64,000 bases of DNA, from contig CAJTKE010000014.1 of NCBI GenBank assembly GCA_910576865.1, forward strand, positions 1 to 64,000, in the 5' to 3' direction. The notes under the pieces were generated by a model. That model ran no database searches. It had not been told where the DNA came from and saw nothing but the letters and a program-made list of their open reading frames with translations. This DNA comes from an uncultured Oscillibacter sp. Its GTDB lineage: Bacteria; Bacillota; Clostridia; Oscillospirales; Oscillospiraceae. Below are positions 50,468 to 59,417 of the stretch, one piece after another (the stretch's first letter is position 1; every line of letters starts with the position of its first letter). The position numbers and the translations under genes were made by a program.

Positions 50468-51274
50468 ATGACGCATGAAGAACAACGCCGCTGTCTGATC
50501 CGGGAGTTGCTGTCGGAGGATACGCGGTACCAAGGCATCGCGATCCCGGAGGATGCCCAGGGGCAGAGGGATTTACTCCGGGCGCTGATGAATGTGCGCC
50601 CGCCCATGCCGGCCGGAGAGGCCTTTCTGGCGGTACAGGACGAATATCTGTCCAACCAGCGGGATATGGAGGGGGTGGTGGATGTCCGCTCCCTCCCATC
50701 CCTCCTCTGCGATGAGCGGTTGGTCTTGTGGCAGGGTGATATAACGACCTTGAATGCGGATGCCATTGTCAATGCGGCCAACAGCGGCATGAGGGGCTGT
50801 TTCCGCGCCCTCCATTCCTGCATTGACAACATCATTCACAGCAAGAGCGGTATCCAATTGCGGCTGTACTGTGATAAGCTGATGAACCAGCAGGGGCATG
50901 AAGAACCCGCCGGGCAGGCGAAGATCACCCCGGCTTTCAACCTGCCAAGCCGATATGTTCTTCACACAGTCGGCCCGATCATTGAGGGACGCGTGACCCG
51001 GCGTGACCGGGACCTGTTGGCCTCCTGTTACCGCTCCTGTCTGGAACTGGCGGCGGAACATGGGCTGGAGAGTGTGGCGTTTTGCTGCATTTCCACCGGG
51101 GTGTTCCATTTTCCCGATCAGGAAGCCGCTGAAATCGCGGTCAAAACCGTGACCGGCTTCCTGCAAAGCCCATCCTCTATTCAAAAGGTGATCTTCAATG
51201 TTTTCAAAGATACGGACAGGCGGATATATCAAAGGCTTCTCGGCCCAAGCACGGCAGCTGAAGCGGCTCGTTGA
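50468..51274 (+). CDS. Zinc-dependent macrodomain ADP-ribosyl hydrolase
   Basis: A 268-residue protein-ADP-ribose hydrolase. An N-terminal extension (about 1-75) is followed by a macrodomain with GDITTLNADAIVNAANSGM. The Zn-macro signature reads GCFRALHSCIDNIIH, whose Cys, His and Cys residues hold the zinc, and CCISTGVFHFP is the later loop. In staphylococci and streptococci this type removes ADP-ribose added by the partner SirTM sirtuin. AGGAGGCAAGCGC precedes the ATG. The SirTM gene overlaps its 3' end by 77 bases in another frame. Confidence 0.93.
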   Translation: MTHEEQRRCLIRELLSEDTRYQGIAIPEDAQGQRDLLRALMNVRPPMPAGEAFLAVQDEYLSNQRDMEGVVDVRSLPSLLCDERLVLWQGDITTLNADAIVNAANSGMRGCFRALHSCIDNIIHSKSGIQLRLYCDKLMNQQGHEEPAGQAKITPAFNLPSRYVLHTVGPIIEGRVTRRDRDLLASCYRSCLELAAEHGLESVAFCCISTGVFHFPDQEAAEIAVKTVTGFLQSPSSIQKVIFNVFKDTDRRIYQRLLGPSTAAEAAR

Positions 51275-52064
51275 AAAAGCTGACGCTGTGATGATCGGCG
51301 CGGGGGCGGGATTATCCACCTCGGCGGGCCTGACCTATTCCGGGGAACGGTTTACAAAGACTTTCGGGGATTTTCAGGCGAAATACGGCATCCAGGATAT
51401 GTATTCCGGGGGCTTCCACCCCTTTGAAACGCTGGAGGAATATTGGGCGTGGTGGAGCCGCCATATCATGGTGAACCGCTATGAGCGCGCCCCCGGGCCG
51501 GTCTACGACGCTCTGCTGAAGCTGGTGGAAGGTAAGGACCACTTCGTGCTGACCACCAATGTGGATCACCAATTCCAGCTGGCGGGTTTTGATAAAAAGC
51601 GTCTGTTTTACACCCAGGGGGACTACGGCCTGTGGCAATGCACCCGGCCTTGCCACCAGGGGACTTACGACAACGAAACAGTTGTGCGCCGGATGTGGGC
51701 GGAGCAGCGGGACATGCGGGTGCCGTCAGAGTTAGTCCCCCACTGTCCACGGTGCGGCAGGCCCATGACGATGAATCTCCGCTCGGATGACACCTTTGTG
51801 CAGGACGAGGGCTGGTACGCCGCCGCCCGGCGGTATGAGGATTTTGTGCGGAGGCATAAGGACTGCGCCATCCTCTACCTGGAGCTGGGAGTGGGGATGA
51901 ATACACCCGGTATCATCAAGTACAACTTCTGGCGGCAAGTCCGTCAGAACCGGAAAGCGAAATACGTCTGTATCAACCAGGGACAGAGCTGCGCACCGCG
52001 CGAAATCGAGAAGCAAAGTCTTTGCATGGACGCAGACATTGGAGCCATTCTGTCCGAGCTGTAG
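51198..52064 (+). CDS. SirTM (class M sirtuin) ADP-ribosyltransferase
   Basis: A 288-residue sirtuin of the macrodomain-linked class, which transfers ADP-ribose to a lipoyl-bearing carrier protein. NAD motif VMIGAGAGLSTSAGLTYSGERF near residue 32 and catalytic region FVLTTNVDHQFQL. A zinc-finger pair HCPRCGRPM is visible. AAGGTGATCTTCA provides a ribosome site for the ATG at 51198, so the 77-base overlap with the macrodomain gene is probably real. The usual partners GcvH-L and lipoate ligase LplA2 are missing here. Confidence 0.92.
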   Translation: MFSKIRTGGYIKGFSAQARQLKRLVEKADAVMIGAGAGLSTSAGLTYSGERFTKTFGDFQAKYGIQDMYSGGFHPFETLEEYWAWWSRHIMVNRYERAPGPVYDALLKLVEGKDHFVLTTNVDHQFQLAGFDKKRLFYTQGDYGLWQCTRPCHQGTYDNETVVRRMWAEQRDMRVPSELVPHCPRCGRPMTMNLRSDDTFVQDEGWYAAARRYEDFVRRHKDCAILYLELGVGMNTPGIIKYNFWRQVRQNRKAKYVCINQGQSCAPREIEKQSLCMDADIGAILSEL

Positions 52065-52235
52065 CGATTCCCGGAATTCTTGAAGCCGAGGTTGTTTGTT
52101 CACCAAAATATGCGATATTCCAAAAGAAGACCCCTTTCTTTTTGAATTCTCCAAATCAGAGCCCCAAAAGGCTGATAATTCTATTGCTGCGAGAATTCGG
52201 CGGATTTTGTTTCGCCTGAAGAAACTTCTTCGCTT

Positions 52236-52263
52236 TTGACAGCCTGTGTATTTCTTGTATAAT
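52236..52263 (+). promoter_or_regulatory. Promoter of permease-MalY operon
   Basis: TTGACA (52236-52241) and TATAAT (52258-52263), 16 bases apart, both perfect. The leader to the permease ATG is about 85 bases and contains a small GCTGCGCAGC palindrome. The rest of the 52065-52235 gap shows no gene. Confidence 0.85.
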
Positions 52264-52352
52264 TGACCATAAAGAACTGAGCTGCGCAGCCTGGTTTCTG
52301 ACAGCATGTATAAAACGCCCCTGCAATTAACAAGAAATACAGGAGGTTTGCA

Positions 52353-53732
52353 ATGAGCAAAGAAACGGGAAAAAAGATTGGGCTGTGGAATATCGTGGGC
52401 CTGGGCGTCGGAGGAGCGGTGGGCTCCGGCATTTTCGTCACGCTTGGCTCCGCAATCGCGAAAACCGGGCGCTCCATCCTGCCGATCACGGTTATCTGCG
52501 TGTTCTACATGCTCTTCGCTTACTGGTACAATCTGGCCATGTCCGGTGTTTTTGTCGTGGAAGGCGGGGACTACAGCATGAAGGGCATGCTGCTTCCCCC
52601 GATCCTCACCGGCTACGGCGGATGGACCAATGTTATCTGGGCCTTTGGCTGCACCGGCTATGCCCTGGCCCTCACCAGTTATCTGGGAAGTCTCTGGCCC
52701 GTGCTGGCGGAGCACAGCACCCTCTCCAGCGCCGTTATCCTGACGCTGTTCTTCCTGCTGACCATCCGGGGCAACCGGATCGTCACCCTCTTCCAAAACG
52801 CCGCGACGGCACTTTTGGTCGTGGCGCTGGTGGTATTCATTGTAGTGGGGTTCCCCCATGTGGACGCGGTGAACTTCTTCAGCGCCGGGCACGACGGCGG
52901 ATTCTTCCACGGCGGCTTTGCCGGCATGATCAGCGCCATCGCCATCATGGGCTGGGCCTGCCAGGGAACTACCATGGGTCCCGTGGGCGTGGTCTCCATC
53001 ACCAAAAATCCGAAACGTACGATTCCCATGGGCATCCTCGTCGGCTGCGTGGTGGTTTCCGTCGTGTATGGCCTGATGTCCTACGTGGCGGCGGGCGTGC
53101 TGCCCTACGACGAAATCGCCGGAGAGAATCTCAGCGTTACGGCCAGCGCCATCATGTCCCAGGGGCTCTTCGCTTTCTTTGTCATCGGCGGCGGCGTCTG
53201 CGCCATCATCTCCTCCTTCTTCGCCGTGCTGGCTATGATCCGGGAGCCCCTGTCCCACATGGCGGACGACGGCTGGCTCCCCGCTCCCTTCCGCAGAAAG
53301 ACGAAAGACGGCTATCCCTACTTCTGCTTCCTGCTGGTGTACATCGTGGCCCTGGTCCCTATCCTCACCGGAATGAGCGTGGACAACGCCGTTACCATGC
53401 TGATGATTCCCACCATGCTCATCAACGCCTATTTAAACGTGGCCTGCGTGATGATTCCCAAGAAATACCCCGAACAGTTTGCCCAGCGGTCCATCAAGTG
53501 CCCCGTCTGGCTGTTTAACGCCGGCAGTGTCCTGGGTGGCTTCTGCGCCATCGTCATCGCCGTCACGCTGTTCAAGGACCTGACCGCCAAGGACGCCATC
53601 GTCGCCGCTTGCGTAGTCATCATCCCGCTGATTTTCTCCATGATCGCCCTGAAGAATCGTTCCGTGAACGAACAGGTGCTGGAGGCGCGCAGGGAGGAAA
53701 TTGTCCAGGCGGTTCTCAACGCCAAAGAATAA
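52353..53732 (+). CDS. APC-family amino acid permease
   Basis: A 459-residue membrane transporter with about 12 helices. The family unwound helix 1 motif reads GLGVGGAVGSGIFVTLGSA near residue 16. It belongs to the APC (LysP/YbaT-like) group that imports or exchanges amino acids. The following gene is a C-S lyase, which makes a sulfur amino acid such as cystathionine, cysteine or a derivative a reasonable guess for the substrate. AGGAGGTTTGCA precedes the ATG. Confidence 0.9.
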   Translation: MSKETGKKIGLWNIVGLGVGGAVGSGIFVTLGSAIAKTGRSILPITVICVFYMLFAYWYNLAMSGVFVVEGGDYSMKGMLLPPILTGYGGWTNVIWAFGCTGYALALTSYLGSLWPVLAEHSTLSSAVILTLFFLLTIRGNRIVTLFQNAATALLVVALVVFIVVGFPHVDAVNFFSAGHDGGFFHGGFAGMISAIAIMGWACQGTTMGPVGVVSITKNPKRTIPMGILVGCVVVSVVYGLMSYVAAGVLPYDEIAGENLSVTASAIMSQGLFAFFVIGGGVCAIISSFFAVLAMIREPLSHMADDGWLPAPFRRKTKDGYPYFCFLLVYIVALVPILTGMSVDNAVTMLMIPTMLINAYLNVACVMIPKKYPEQFAQRSIKCPVWLFNAGSVLGGFCAIVIAVTLFKDLTAKDAIVAACVVIIPLIFSMIALKNRSVNEQVLEARREEIVQAVLNAKE

Positions 53733-53757
53733 CGCCATATCACAGGAGGAATGAACG

Positions 53758-54972
53758 ATGTATAACTTTGACGAGATCATCGACCGGAGAAATACCAACG
53801 CTCTGAACACGGACGGTTTCCGGGGCTATATTTTCCACGCCGGTCCGGAGAAGGTGTTCCCCTACAAAGACGAGGAGTTTGTCCGGATGTGGGTGGCGGA
53901 CATGGAGTTCGGCGTGGCCCCGGAAATCCTGGACGAAATGCGCGCCCGCATCGACCGCCGCATCTTCGGCTACACCGGCGTCTATGACAGCGGCTATTAC
54001 GATTCCTTCCGCAAGTGGTGCCTGGATCACTACGGCTGGGACTTCCCCCAGGAGCAGCTCTGCTTCTCCCCGGGCATCATCCCCGCTCTGTACCAGCTGG
54101 TGGAGAGCCTCTGCGCCCCCGACGAGAAGGCCATCCTGCACACGCCCGCCTACGGCTATTTCCTCCACGCCGCGGAATATTCCAAAATTGACGTCCTCCT
54201 CTCCCCGCTGAAGAAGGACGGGAAGGGCGAGTTTTCCCTGGACTTTGAGGACTTCGAACAACAGTGCGCCGATCCCAAGGCCAAGCTGGTCTTCTGGTGC
54301 AACCCTCAGAATCCCACCGGCCGCGTCTGGACGGAGGAGGAGCTGAAAAAGACCGCCGCCATCGTGGAGAAGTACAACCTGTGGATCATCTCTGATGAGA
54401 TCCACTGCGATTTGCTCCGCCAGGGGAAGAAGCATACGCCCATGGCCAAGATCATGCCGGATTATCCGAAGCTCATCACCTGCATGGCTCCCACCAAGAC
54501 CTTCAACATGGCGGGTCTGGCCTTCTCCAATATCATCATCCGCGACCCCGCCACCCGCGCCCTGTTCAAGGACCGGGACAAGCTCTTTGGCATGGTGAAT
54601 CCCATGTCCCTCACCGCCGCCAAGGCCGCGTATGACAAAGGCGGCACTTGGCACGAGGAGCTCCGGACCTACCTGGATGGAAACTTCGCCTTTGTGAAGG
54701 AGTTCCTGACAAAAGAGCTTCCGGACGCCGTGATGAACATTCCCGACGCCACATACCTGGCTTGGGTGGATATGTCCAAGTGCCTCCCGGACGTGGAGGA
54801 CCTGCCGGGCTTTTTCGCCAATAACGCCGGGGTTTTGCTGGAAGGCGGCAACAGCCTGTTTGTCGGAAACGCAGCGGGCTACATCCGCCTGAATCTCGCC
54901 ATGCCGCAGGCCATCATCAAGACGGGCCTGGAGCGGATGCGAGACGCTGTCAACGCCCACAACCGGACATAA
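53758..54972 (+). CDS. MalY/PatB-type PLP aminotransferase or cystathionine beta-lyase
   Basis: A 404-residue class I/II PLP enzyme. The MalY family start has NTDGFRGYIF and MWVADMEFGVAPEIL, the aspartate and PLP pocket is in WIISDEIHCDLL, and the Schiff-base lysine is in APTKTFNMAGL. MalY/PatB enzymes split cystathionine or cysteine conjugates to thiol, pyruvate and ammonia. CAGGAGGAATGAACG precedes the ATG. It shares the operon with the permease and ends at a strong terminator. Confidence 0.92.
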   Translation: MYNFDEIIDRRNTNALNTDGFRGYIFHAGPEKVFPYKDEEFVRMWVADMEFGVAPEILDEMRARIDRRIFGYTGVYDSGYYDSFRKWCLDHYGWDFPQEQLCFSPGIIPALYQLVESLCAPDEKAILHTPAYGYFLHAAEYSKIDVLLSPLKKDGKGEFSLDFEDFEQQCADPKAKLVFWCNPQNPTGRVWTEEELKKTAAIVEKYNLWIISDEIHCDLLRQGKKHTPMAKIMPDYPKLITCMAPTKTFNMAGLAFSNIIIRDPATRALFKDRDKLFGMVNPMSLTAAKAAYDKGGTWHEELRTYLDGNFAFVKEFLTKELPDAVMNIPDATYLAWVDMSKCLPDVEDLPGFFANNAGVLLEGGNSLFVGNAAGYIRLNLAMPQAIIKTGLERMRDAVNAHNRT

Positions 54973-54982
54973 GATATTTTGC

Positions 54983-55020
54983 ATAAAAGGACTGCGGCTG
55001 AAAGGCCGCAGTCCTTTTAT
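54983..55020. terminator. Bidirectional terminator, MalY and XRE genes
   Basis: A perfect 16-base stem ATAAAAGGACTGCGGC/GCCGCAGTCCTTTTAT with a 6-base loop, between convergent genes. T runs lie on both strands. Confidence 0.92.
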
Positions 55021-55029
55021 GCGCCGCAT

Positions 55030-55737
55030 TCAAACGACGGAGAACATATTGTAATACTTCATGCGCCGGATATCCTCTTTTGAAATTTTCAAACGCCGGT
55101 TCAGCTCCGCATCCACCGCTAAAGGTTTTTTGGAAAAGAGGAATTTCACCGCCACCGGCATCAGGGGCCGGGAAGAAACACCGTTCCACAGTCCCCACTT
55201 GGTTTCCGCATCCAGGAAGGAGGCCAGTATCTGGATACTGGCTTTTTCCGTGGGGGTGTCCTGGTGGGTAAGCTCGATAATGGACAGGGCGTCAAAGTGT
55301 TCGATATAACCCCAGTAAATATTTTCAGCCCTCTGGTAATGTTCGAGGTCCTTATAGTTCATGTACATGGCGATTTTATAGCGGTTCACGCCGATCTGGG
55401 AAAACACATCAAAGACCGACTTGCTCACGCAATGGTCCCGTCCGTCGTAATGGTAAGAATAGAAGCGGTTCAGCCCCTGGAAGAATGCCGGACGGATTTC
55501 CCGCTGCGGAACGGCGTCCATGGGCTCCTTGCTGTACAGAAGCTGCTCCACCCGGACATGAAGCGCGTCCGCCAGAGCGTAAAGCGTGTCGATATCCATG
55601 GAAATGGTTCCGCTTTCGTACTTGGAGACAGTGGCCCTGCTCTTATAAACCGCCGCGGACAGCTCCTGGAGGGTCATTTTTCGATTCTGACGAAAATAGC
55701 GGATTCGCTTTCCAATTTCTATACAGATATCAGACAT
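55030..55737 (-). CDS. XRE-family regulator with large C-terminal domain
   Basis: A 235-residue regulator. An N-terminal helix-turn-helix (KRIRYFRQNRKMTLQELSAAV, SRATVSKYESG) is joined to an uncharacterised C-terminal domain of about 160 residues. The start was set at the ATG at 55737 because GAGGGAG lies 5 bases upstream. It converges on the permease-MalY operon and could control it, but no operator is clear. The 3' end of the upstream decayed gene runs into its leader. Confidence 0.9.
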   Translation of the reverse strand: MSDICIEIGKRIRYFRQNRKMTLQELSAAVYKSRATVSKYESGTISMDIDTLYALADALHVRVEQLLYSKEPMDAVPQREIRPAFFQGLNRFYSYHYDGRDHCVSKSVFDVFSQIGVNRYKIAMYMNYKDLEHYQRAENIYWGYIEHFDALSIIELTHQDTPTEKASIQILASFLDAETKWGLWNGVSSRPLMPVAVKFLFSKKPLAVDAELNRRLKISKEDIRRMKYYNMFSVV

Positions 55738-55785
55738 AGACACTCCCTCATTTCGGTTTCCTTGGCGCGTCGCGGAGTATACCTG

Positions 55786-56815
55786 TCAGGAACGCGGATG
55801 GCGGAAGTCCTTTCGGAGCTTGCTGTCCACGAAGCTGATCCCTGGAAGCTACCTGCCCTATAAAACGTCCAGATCGAGGCCGTTCGGCTTTGCGACTGGA
55901 TCTTGCTGCTGTAGTAACGGTCCGCCGAGTAGTTCGGCCGATAGCGCGCCGTGTGGTGGCCTATCCAGACGGTCTGTATCTGTTCCCGGGGATCGTGGGT
56001 GTCCTTGACGTTTTGGATAAACGGCGCAAAGAGGGAGACCTTGTTGTTTCGGATCGGCCCGGCGCTGAAAGATGTGTTCAAACCGACCACACAGAGGCCC
56101 ATGGCGCTGTATGCCCGGTACTCGTTCAGCCCCATGCGGTTCATACGGTTGATGTCCACATCCGGCAGTTCGCACAAAAATTCCTCGTAATAGGTGAATT
56201 TCACCATGGGCACGCCCTCCTTTTTGGACGGACGCCCCACGCCGGTCGCCCGGGAGCCGTTCTCCGAGATCACTTCCAGCTCGTTCATAGAGGCGTAGTC
56301 GTGGTTTTCCGGAATAATGACGACGCGCTTTTTCCGCCCCGGGATGTGTAGTGGTTGGTGAGCCGTTTTCTGGTGCGAAGCACGTCCATCAATTCATGCT
56401 CACTGGCGGAGAGGTCCACCAGATGGAGGCGGATGCGCAGATAGGCGCTCTTCGCGTCGGTGTGGATGCAGCTGTTCTCTATGATTTGCAAAATCCCGTC
56501 CGAGAAGGACTTCGCATAGGCAAAGCTCTTTTCCAGCTCGGGAAAAAGGAGCTCTTCCGGCGGCAGACTTTCCGTCTGGGCGAAAGACAGCTTCTTTTCC
56601 TGATTCAGCGTATACAGGCTGAACATCCATAAAAGCTGTGTCATCAGATTGAACTGGGCGAACCGCCTTTCAAAATAGCTGCCCAGAGCCTCAATCGCCG
56701 CGCCTTTTTCATCCTGCTCCATATTTCGCTTCCGGGTTCCCTTCAACTGCTGGAAGAGCTTCCGGAAAAGTTCCTTGCAGATGGTGAGAAGCTCTTGCGC
56801 CTCCGCCCTTCTCCG
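55786..56815 (-). pseudogene. Frameshifted, decayed ORF (possible HATPase-like protein)
   Basis: One gene seems split over three frames. The first frame reads from about 56815 through LLTICKELFRKLFQQLK and the N-box-like GILQIIENSCIHTDAKSAY, then breaks near 56340. The second frame continues as KKRVVIIPENHDYASMNELEV to about 55840. A third gives ISFVDSKLRKDFRHPRS to a stop at 55786. No good start codon follows the promoter at 56839-56867, another sign of decay. The N-box resembles histidine-kinase-type ATPases, but I see no clear G1 motif. The function is unassigned. Confidence 0.5.
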
Positions 56816-56838
56816 GAAAGAGTGTATTTGACTTCGTA

Positions 56839-56867
56839 ATTATACCAGATTTTCTCAAAAAAGACAA
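56839..56867 (-). promoter_or_regulatory. Promoter of the decayed ORF
   Basis: Reverse strand TTGTCT (56862-56867), 17 bases, TATAAT (56839-56844). It is still near-consensus although the gene is broken. Confidence 0.6.
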
Positions 56868-56890
56868 ATCATTTTTGTGCCAAACGGGCG

Positions 56891-56919
56891 TTTCAAAAGT
56901 GGAGCGTTTCCTGTATAAT
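56891..56919 (+). promoter_or_regulatory. thyX promoter
   Basis: TATAAT at 56914-56919 with a weak TTTCAA at 56891-56896, 17 bases apart. A leader of about 105 bases, 56926-57033, shows no recognised riboswitch. Confidence 0.6.
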
Positions 56920-57033
56920 GAAAAAAAGACTCGCCTCATGGACGGCGATGCGCCGGGGGGCAGGGAAGCTGAAAATCTCAGACGGTATCCGGCATTGATC
57001 GGGCGGAGTCTGATCGAAGGGGGAAGCGTGTAA

Positions 57034-57669
57034 ATGAACATCATTGCGCCGAGTCACGAGTTTTTGCAGGAAATTGACGGGTTGAAGATGCTGCGGACGT
57101 TGGAGGAGATCGGGAGGATCTGCTATAAGAGCGAGGGGAAGATCACGGAGACGTCCTATAAGCCCTTCCTTTCCAGGCTGATTGCGAACGGGCACGAGTC
57201 CGTCATTGAGCACGAAAAGGTCAGCGTAAGGATTATCTGCGACCGGGGCGTGACCCATGAAATCGTCCGCCACCGGCTGGCCAGCTACAGCCAGGAGAGC
57301 ACGCGCTACTGCAATTACAGCCAGGACCGGTTTGGAAACGAGCTGACGTTCATCCGCCCCTGCTTCTGGGAGGAACGGCCGGAGGAGTTCGCTGTCTGGC
57401 AGGAGACGATGGCGGTCATTGAGCAGAACTATTTCCGCCTCCTGAGCCTGGGCGCCCTCCCCCAGGAGGCGCGGAGCATCCTTCCGAACAGCCTGAAAAC
57501 TGAGATCGCTGTCACGATGGACCTGCGGGAGTGGAGGCACTTTTTCAAGCTGCGCACTTCGCCCGCCGCCCATCCGCAGATGCAGGAAGTTGCCAAGGCG
57601 CTCCTGGCGGATTTTCAAAAGCGGATCCCCCTTTTGTTTGACGACATTCCGCTCGGCGGAGAGGAATGA
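57034..57669 (+). CDS. thyX: FAD-dependent thymidylate synthase
   Basis: Makes dTMP from dUMP with methylene-tetrahydrofolate and FAD/NADPH, replacing ThyA. The ThyX motif RHRLASYSQESTRY near residue 83 is complete, and the flavin region includes EWRHFFKLRTSPAAHPQM near the end. Length 211 is normal. GAAGGGGGAAGCGTGTAA precedes the ATG. Its stop overlaps the next gene as ATGA, coupling it to a GNAT-methyltransferase fusion, an unusual partner. Confidence 0.95.
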   Translation: MNIIAPSHEFLQEIDGLKMLRTLEEIGRICYKSEGKITETSYKPFLSRLIANGHESVIEHEKVSVRIICDRGVTHEIVRHRLASYSQESTRYCNYSQDRFGNELTFIRPCFWEERPEEFAVWQETMAVIEQNYFRLLSLGALPQEARSILPNSLKTEIAVTMDLREWRHFFKLRTSPAAHPQMQEVAKALLADFQKRIPLLFDDIPLGGEE

Positions 57670-59201
57670 TATACATGGACCCAATAAAATTTTCCTGGCT
57701 GAGCGGCGGCTTTGTCACGGAGGAACTGCTGGAGAATCTTTCCGATCTCTATTCTCACCATTACGGCACCTGGAGCCAACACGCGCCTTACAATCCCGGA
57801 AAGCCGATCAGGCTGTCCGCCGGGCGTCTGCGGAGCTGGCTGGCGGATCCGGATTCCGCCGTGTATTACGCGTCCAGCGGCGAGCGGTTGGTGGGATACG
57901 CGATTGCGATCCGAAAAAACGTGAAAGGGTATGGCGTCGTTTCCTGGGTCACCCAGCTTGTCGTCCACAAAGCGTATCGCAAGCAGGGAATCGCGAAGCG
58001 GCTGTTGTTTTCCATTTGGGGGCTTTCCGGCGATTATGCCTGGGGAATCCTCAGCGCAAACCCCTACGCGATCCGGGCCCTGGAGAAGGCGACCCGGCGG
58101 AGGAGCCTGCCGGAGCGGATCCACAAAAACATCCGCAAGATCATGAGTGTGGGCATTGAATCTCTGTCTTATATCGAAGCGGATACCGAATATCAGGTCG
58201 ACAGGGAAAACGCCCGTGTCAATACGGAATTTTTTGTGGATCACGAGGATGTCCCGGAAAAGGTGAAGCGCGTGACGACACCGGAAACCCCGTGGCTTCT
58301 GGGCGGCCTCCCCGAGGGCTGGGAGTGGATTTCCTTTACATTTCGGGACCAGCCGCCGCTGAGCCTCTCTCCCGATGAGATCGAGACGATGGTGAAAACC
58401 TCCGACGATATCGCCAAGGAGGCCTACTCCCGGATGGACCTTACAAACCAGCCATGGGCAAGGCACACCACCGCCGAAACGGAGTTCATCCTCCGGGAGT
58501 GCGGGCTGGAGCCCGGAATGCGGGTGCTTGATTTCGGATGCGGAACGGGACGGCACAGCAATATGCTGTCCAGGCATGGGCTTCTTGTGACGGGCGTCGA
58601 CTATGTGGACAGCAGCATCAAAACCGCCGCGAAAGCCGCTTCTTCCAATGGCGCGGCCAGGTTTGTAGTGGGCGATTGCAGGAACATCGACCTGGAGGAA
58701 TTGTATGACGCGGCAATTTGCCTGTACGACGTGGTGGGGTCTTACGTCTCTTTGGAGAGCAATCAGGAAGTGCTTGACAACTTGGCAAGGCATCTGAAAA
58801 CAGGCGGGATCGCCGTGATTTCCGTCATGAATTATGACCTCACCAGCGCGGAGGCCAGGTACCGGTTCTCATTCGCGGAAGAGCCCAACGAGCTGCTGTC
58901 CCTGGAGCCCGGCACGATTATGGAAAAGAGCGGAGACGTGTTCGATCCGGATCACCTGATGCTGGACGAGAAGGAGCGCATTGTTTACCGGTGCGAACAG
59001 TTTACGATGGGCACCAACCTGCCCAAGGAGCTGATCGTGCGGGACCGCAGGTTTACGATGGAGCAGATTCAGGAAATGTGCGAGCAAGCCGGATTGGAAG
59101 TGCTGTTTTCCAGATATGTAAGCGCCGCCGACTGGAACAAGCCCCTGGCCAGGACGGATCACCACGCGAAGGAGATTCTTCTGAAGTGCCGGAAGCGCTG
59201 A
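57666..59201 (+). CDS. GNAT acetyltransferase fused to SAM methyltransferase
   Basis: A 511-residue two-domain protein. Residues about 1-165 form a GNAT fold with the acetyl-CoA loop VVHKAYRKQGIAKRLL. A linker of about 100 residues follows, then a class I methyltransferase from about 270 with motif I VLDFGCGTGRHSNML and VDYVDSSIKTAAK. The substrate is unknown. Overlap with thyX implies joint expression. Possible roles are modification of a small molecule, tRNA or protein. A DNA-base modification role suggested by thyX is speculative. Confidence 0.78.
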   Translation: MIYMDPIKFSWLSGGFVTEELLENLSDLYSHHYGTWSQHAPYNPGKPIRLSAGRLRSWLADPDSAVYYASSGERLVGYAIAIRKNVKGYGVVSWVTQLVVHKAYRKQGIAKRLLFSIWGLSGDYAWGILSANPYAIRALEKATRRRSLPERIHKNIRKIMSVGIESLSYIEADTEYQVDRENARVNTEFFVDHEDVPEKVKRVTTPETPWLLGGLPEGWEWISFTFRDQPPLSLSPDEIETMVKTSDDIAKEAYSRMDLTNQPWARHTTAETEFILRECGLEPGMRVLDFGCGTGRHSNMLSRHGLLVTGVDYVDSSIKTAAKAASSNGAARFVVGDCRNIDLEELYDAAICLYDVVGSYVSLESNQEVLDNLARHLKTGGIAVISVMNYDLTSAEARYRFSFAEEPNELLSLEPGTIMEKSGDVFDPDHLMLDEKERIVYRCEQFTMGTNLPKELIVRDRRFTMEQIQEMCEQAGLEVLFSRYVSAADWNKPLARTDHHAKEILLKCRKR

Positions 59202-59347
59202 ATGTCCGGCGTTCGGCAGTACCAAGGGCAACCCCTTCCAGGATATCCCAAACAGCGGAATTTTCACGTGAGCGGTCACAAAATGATGATCTTTGATTTC
59301 CGGTAATATCAATAAAAAGCAGGGGAAAGTTTTGTGTAACCCATGAA

Positions 59348-59404
59348 TTGATTTTTGCGTGAAAGCTGTGCTACAATCTGTTTGCACCTAAAGAATACGT
59401 ATTC
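59348..59404 (+). promoter_or_regulatory. Sucrose repressor promoter and operator 1
   Basis: TTGATT (59348-59353), 18 bases, TACAAT (59372-59377). The perfect palindrome GAATACGTATTC at 59393-59404 lies just past the transcription start, so the repressor should shut off its own gene. The rest of 59202-59347 shows no gene. Confidence 0.8.
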
Positions 59405-59417
59405 AGACGGAGCCAAT

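Noticed and set aside
56926..57033. Riboswitch in the thyX leader
   Set aside because: I saw no conserved tetrahydrofolate, preQ1 or other riboswitch core in this stretch.
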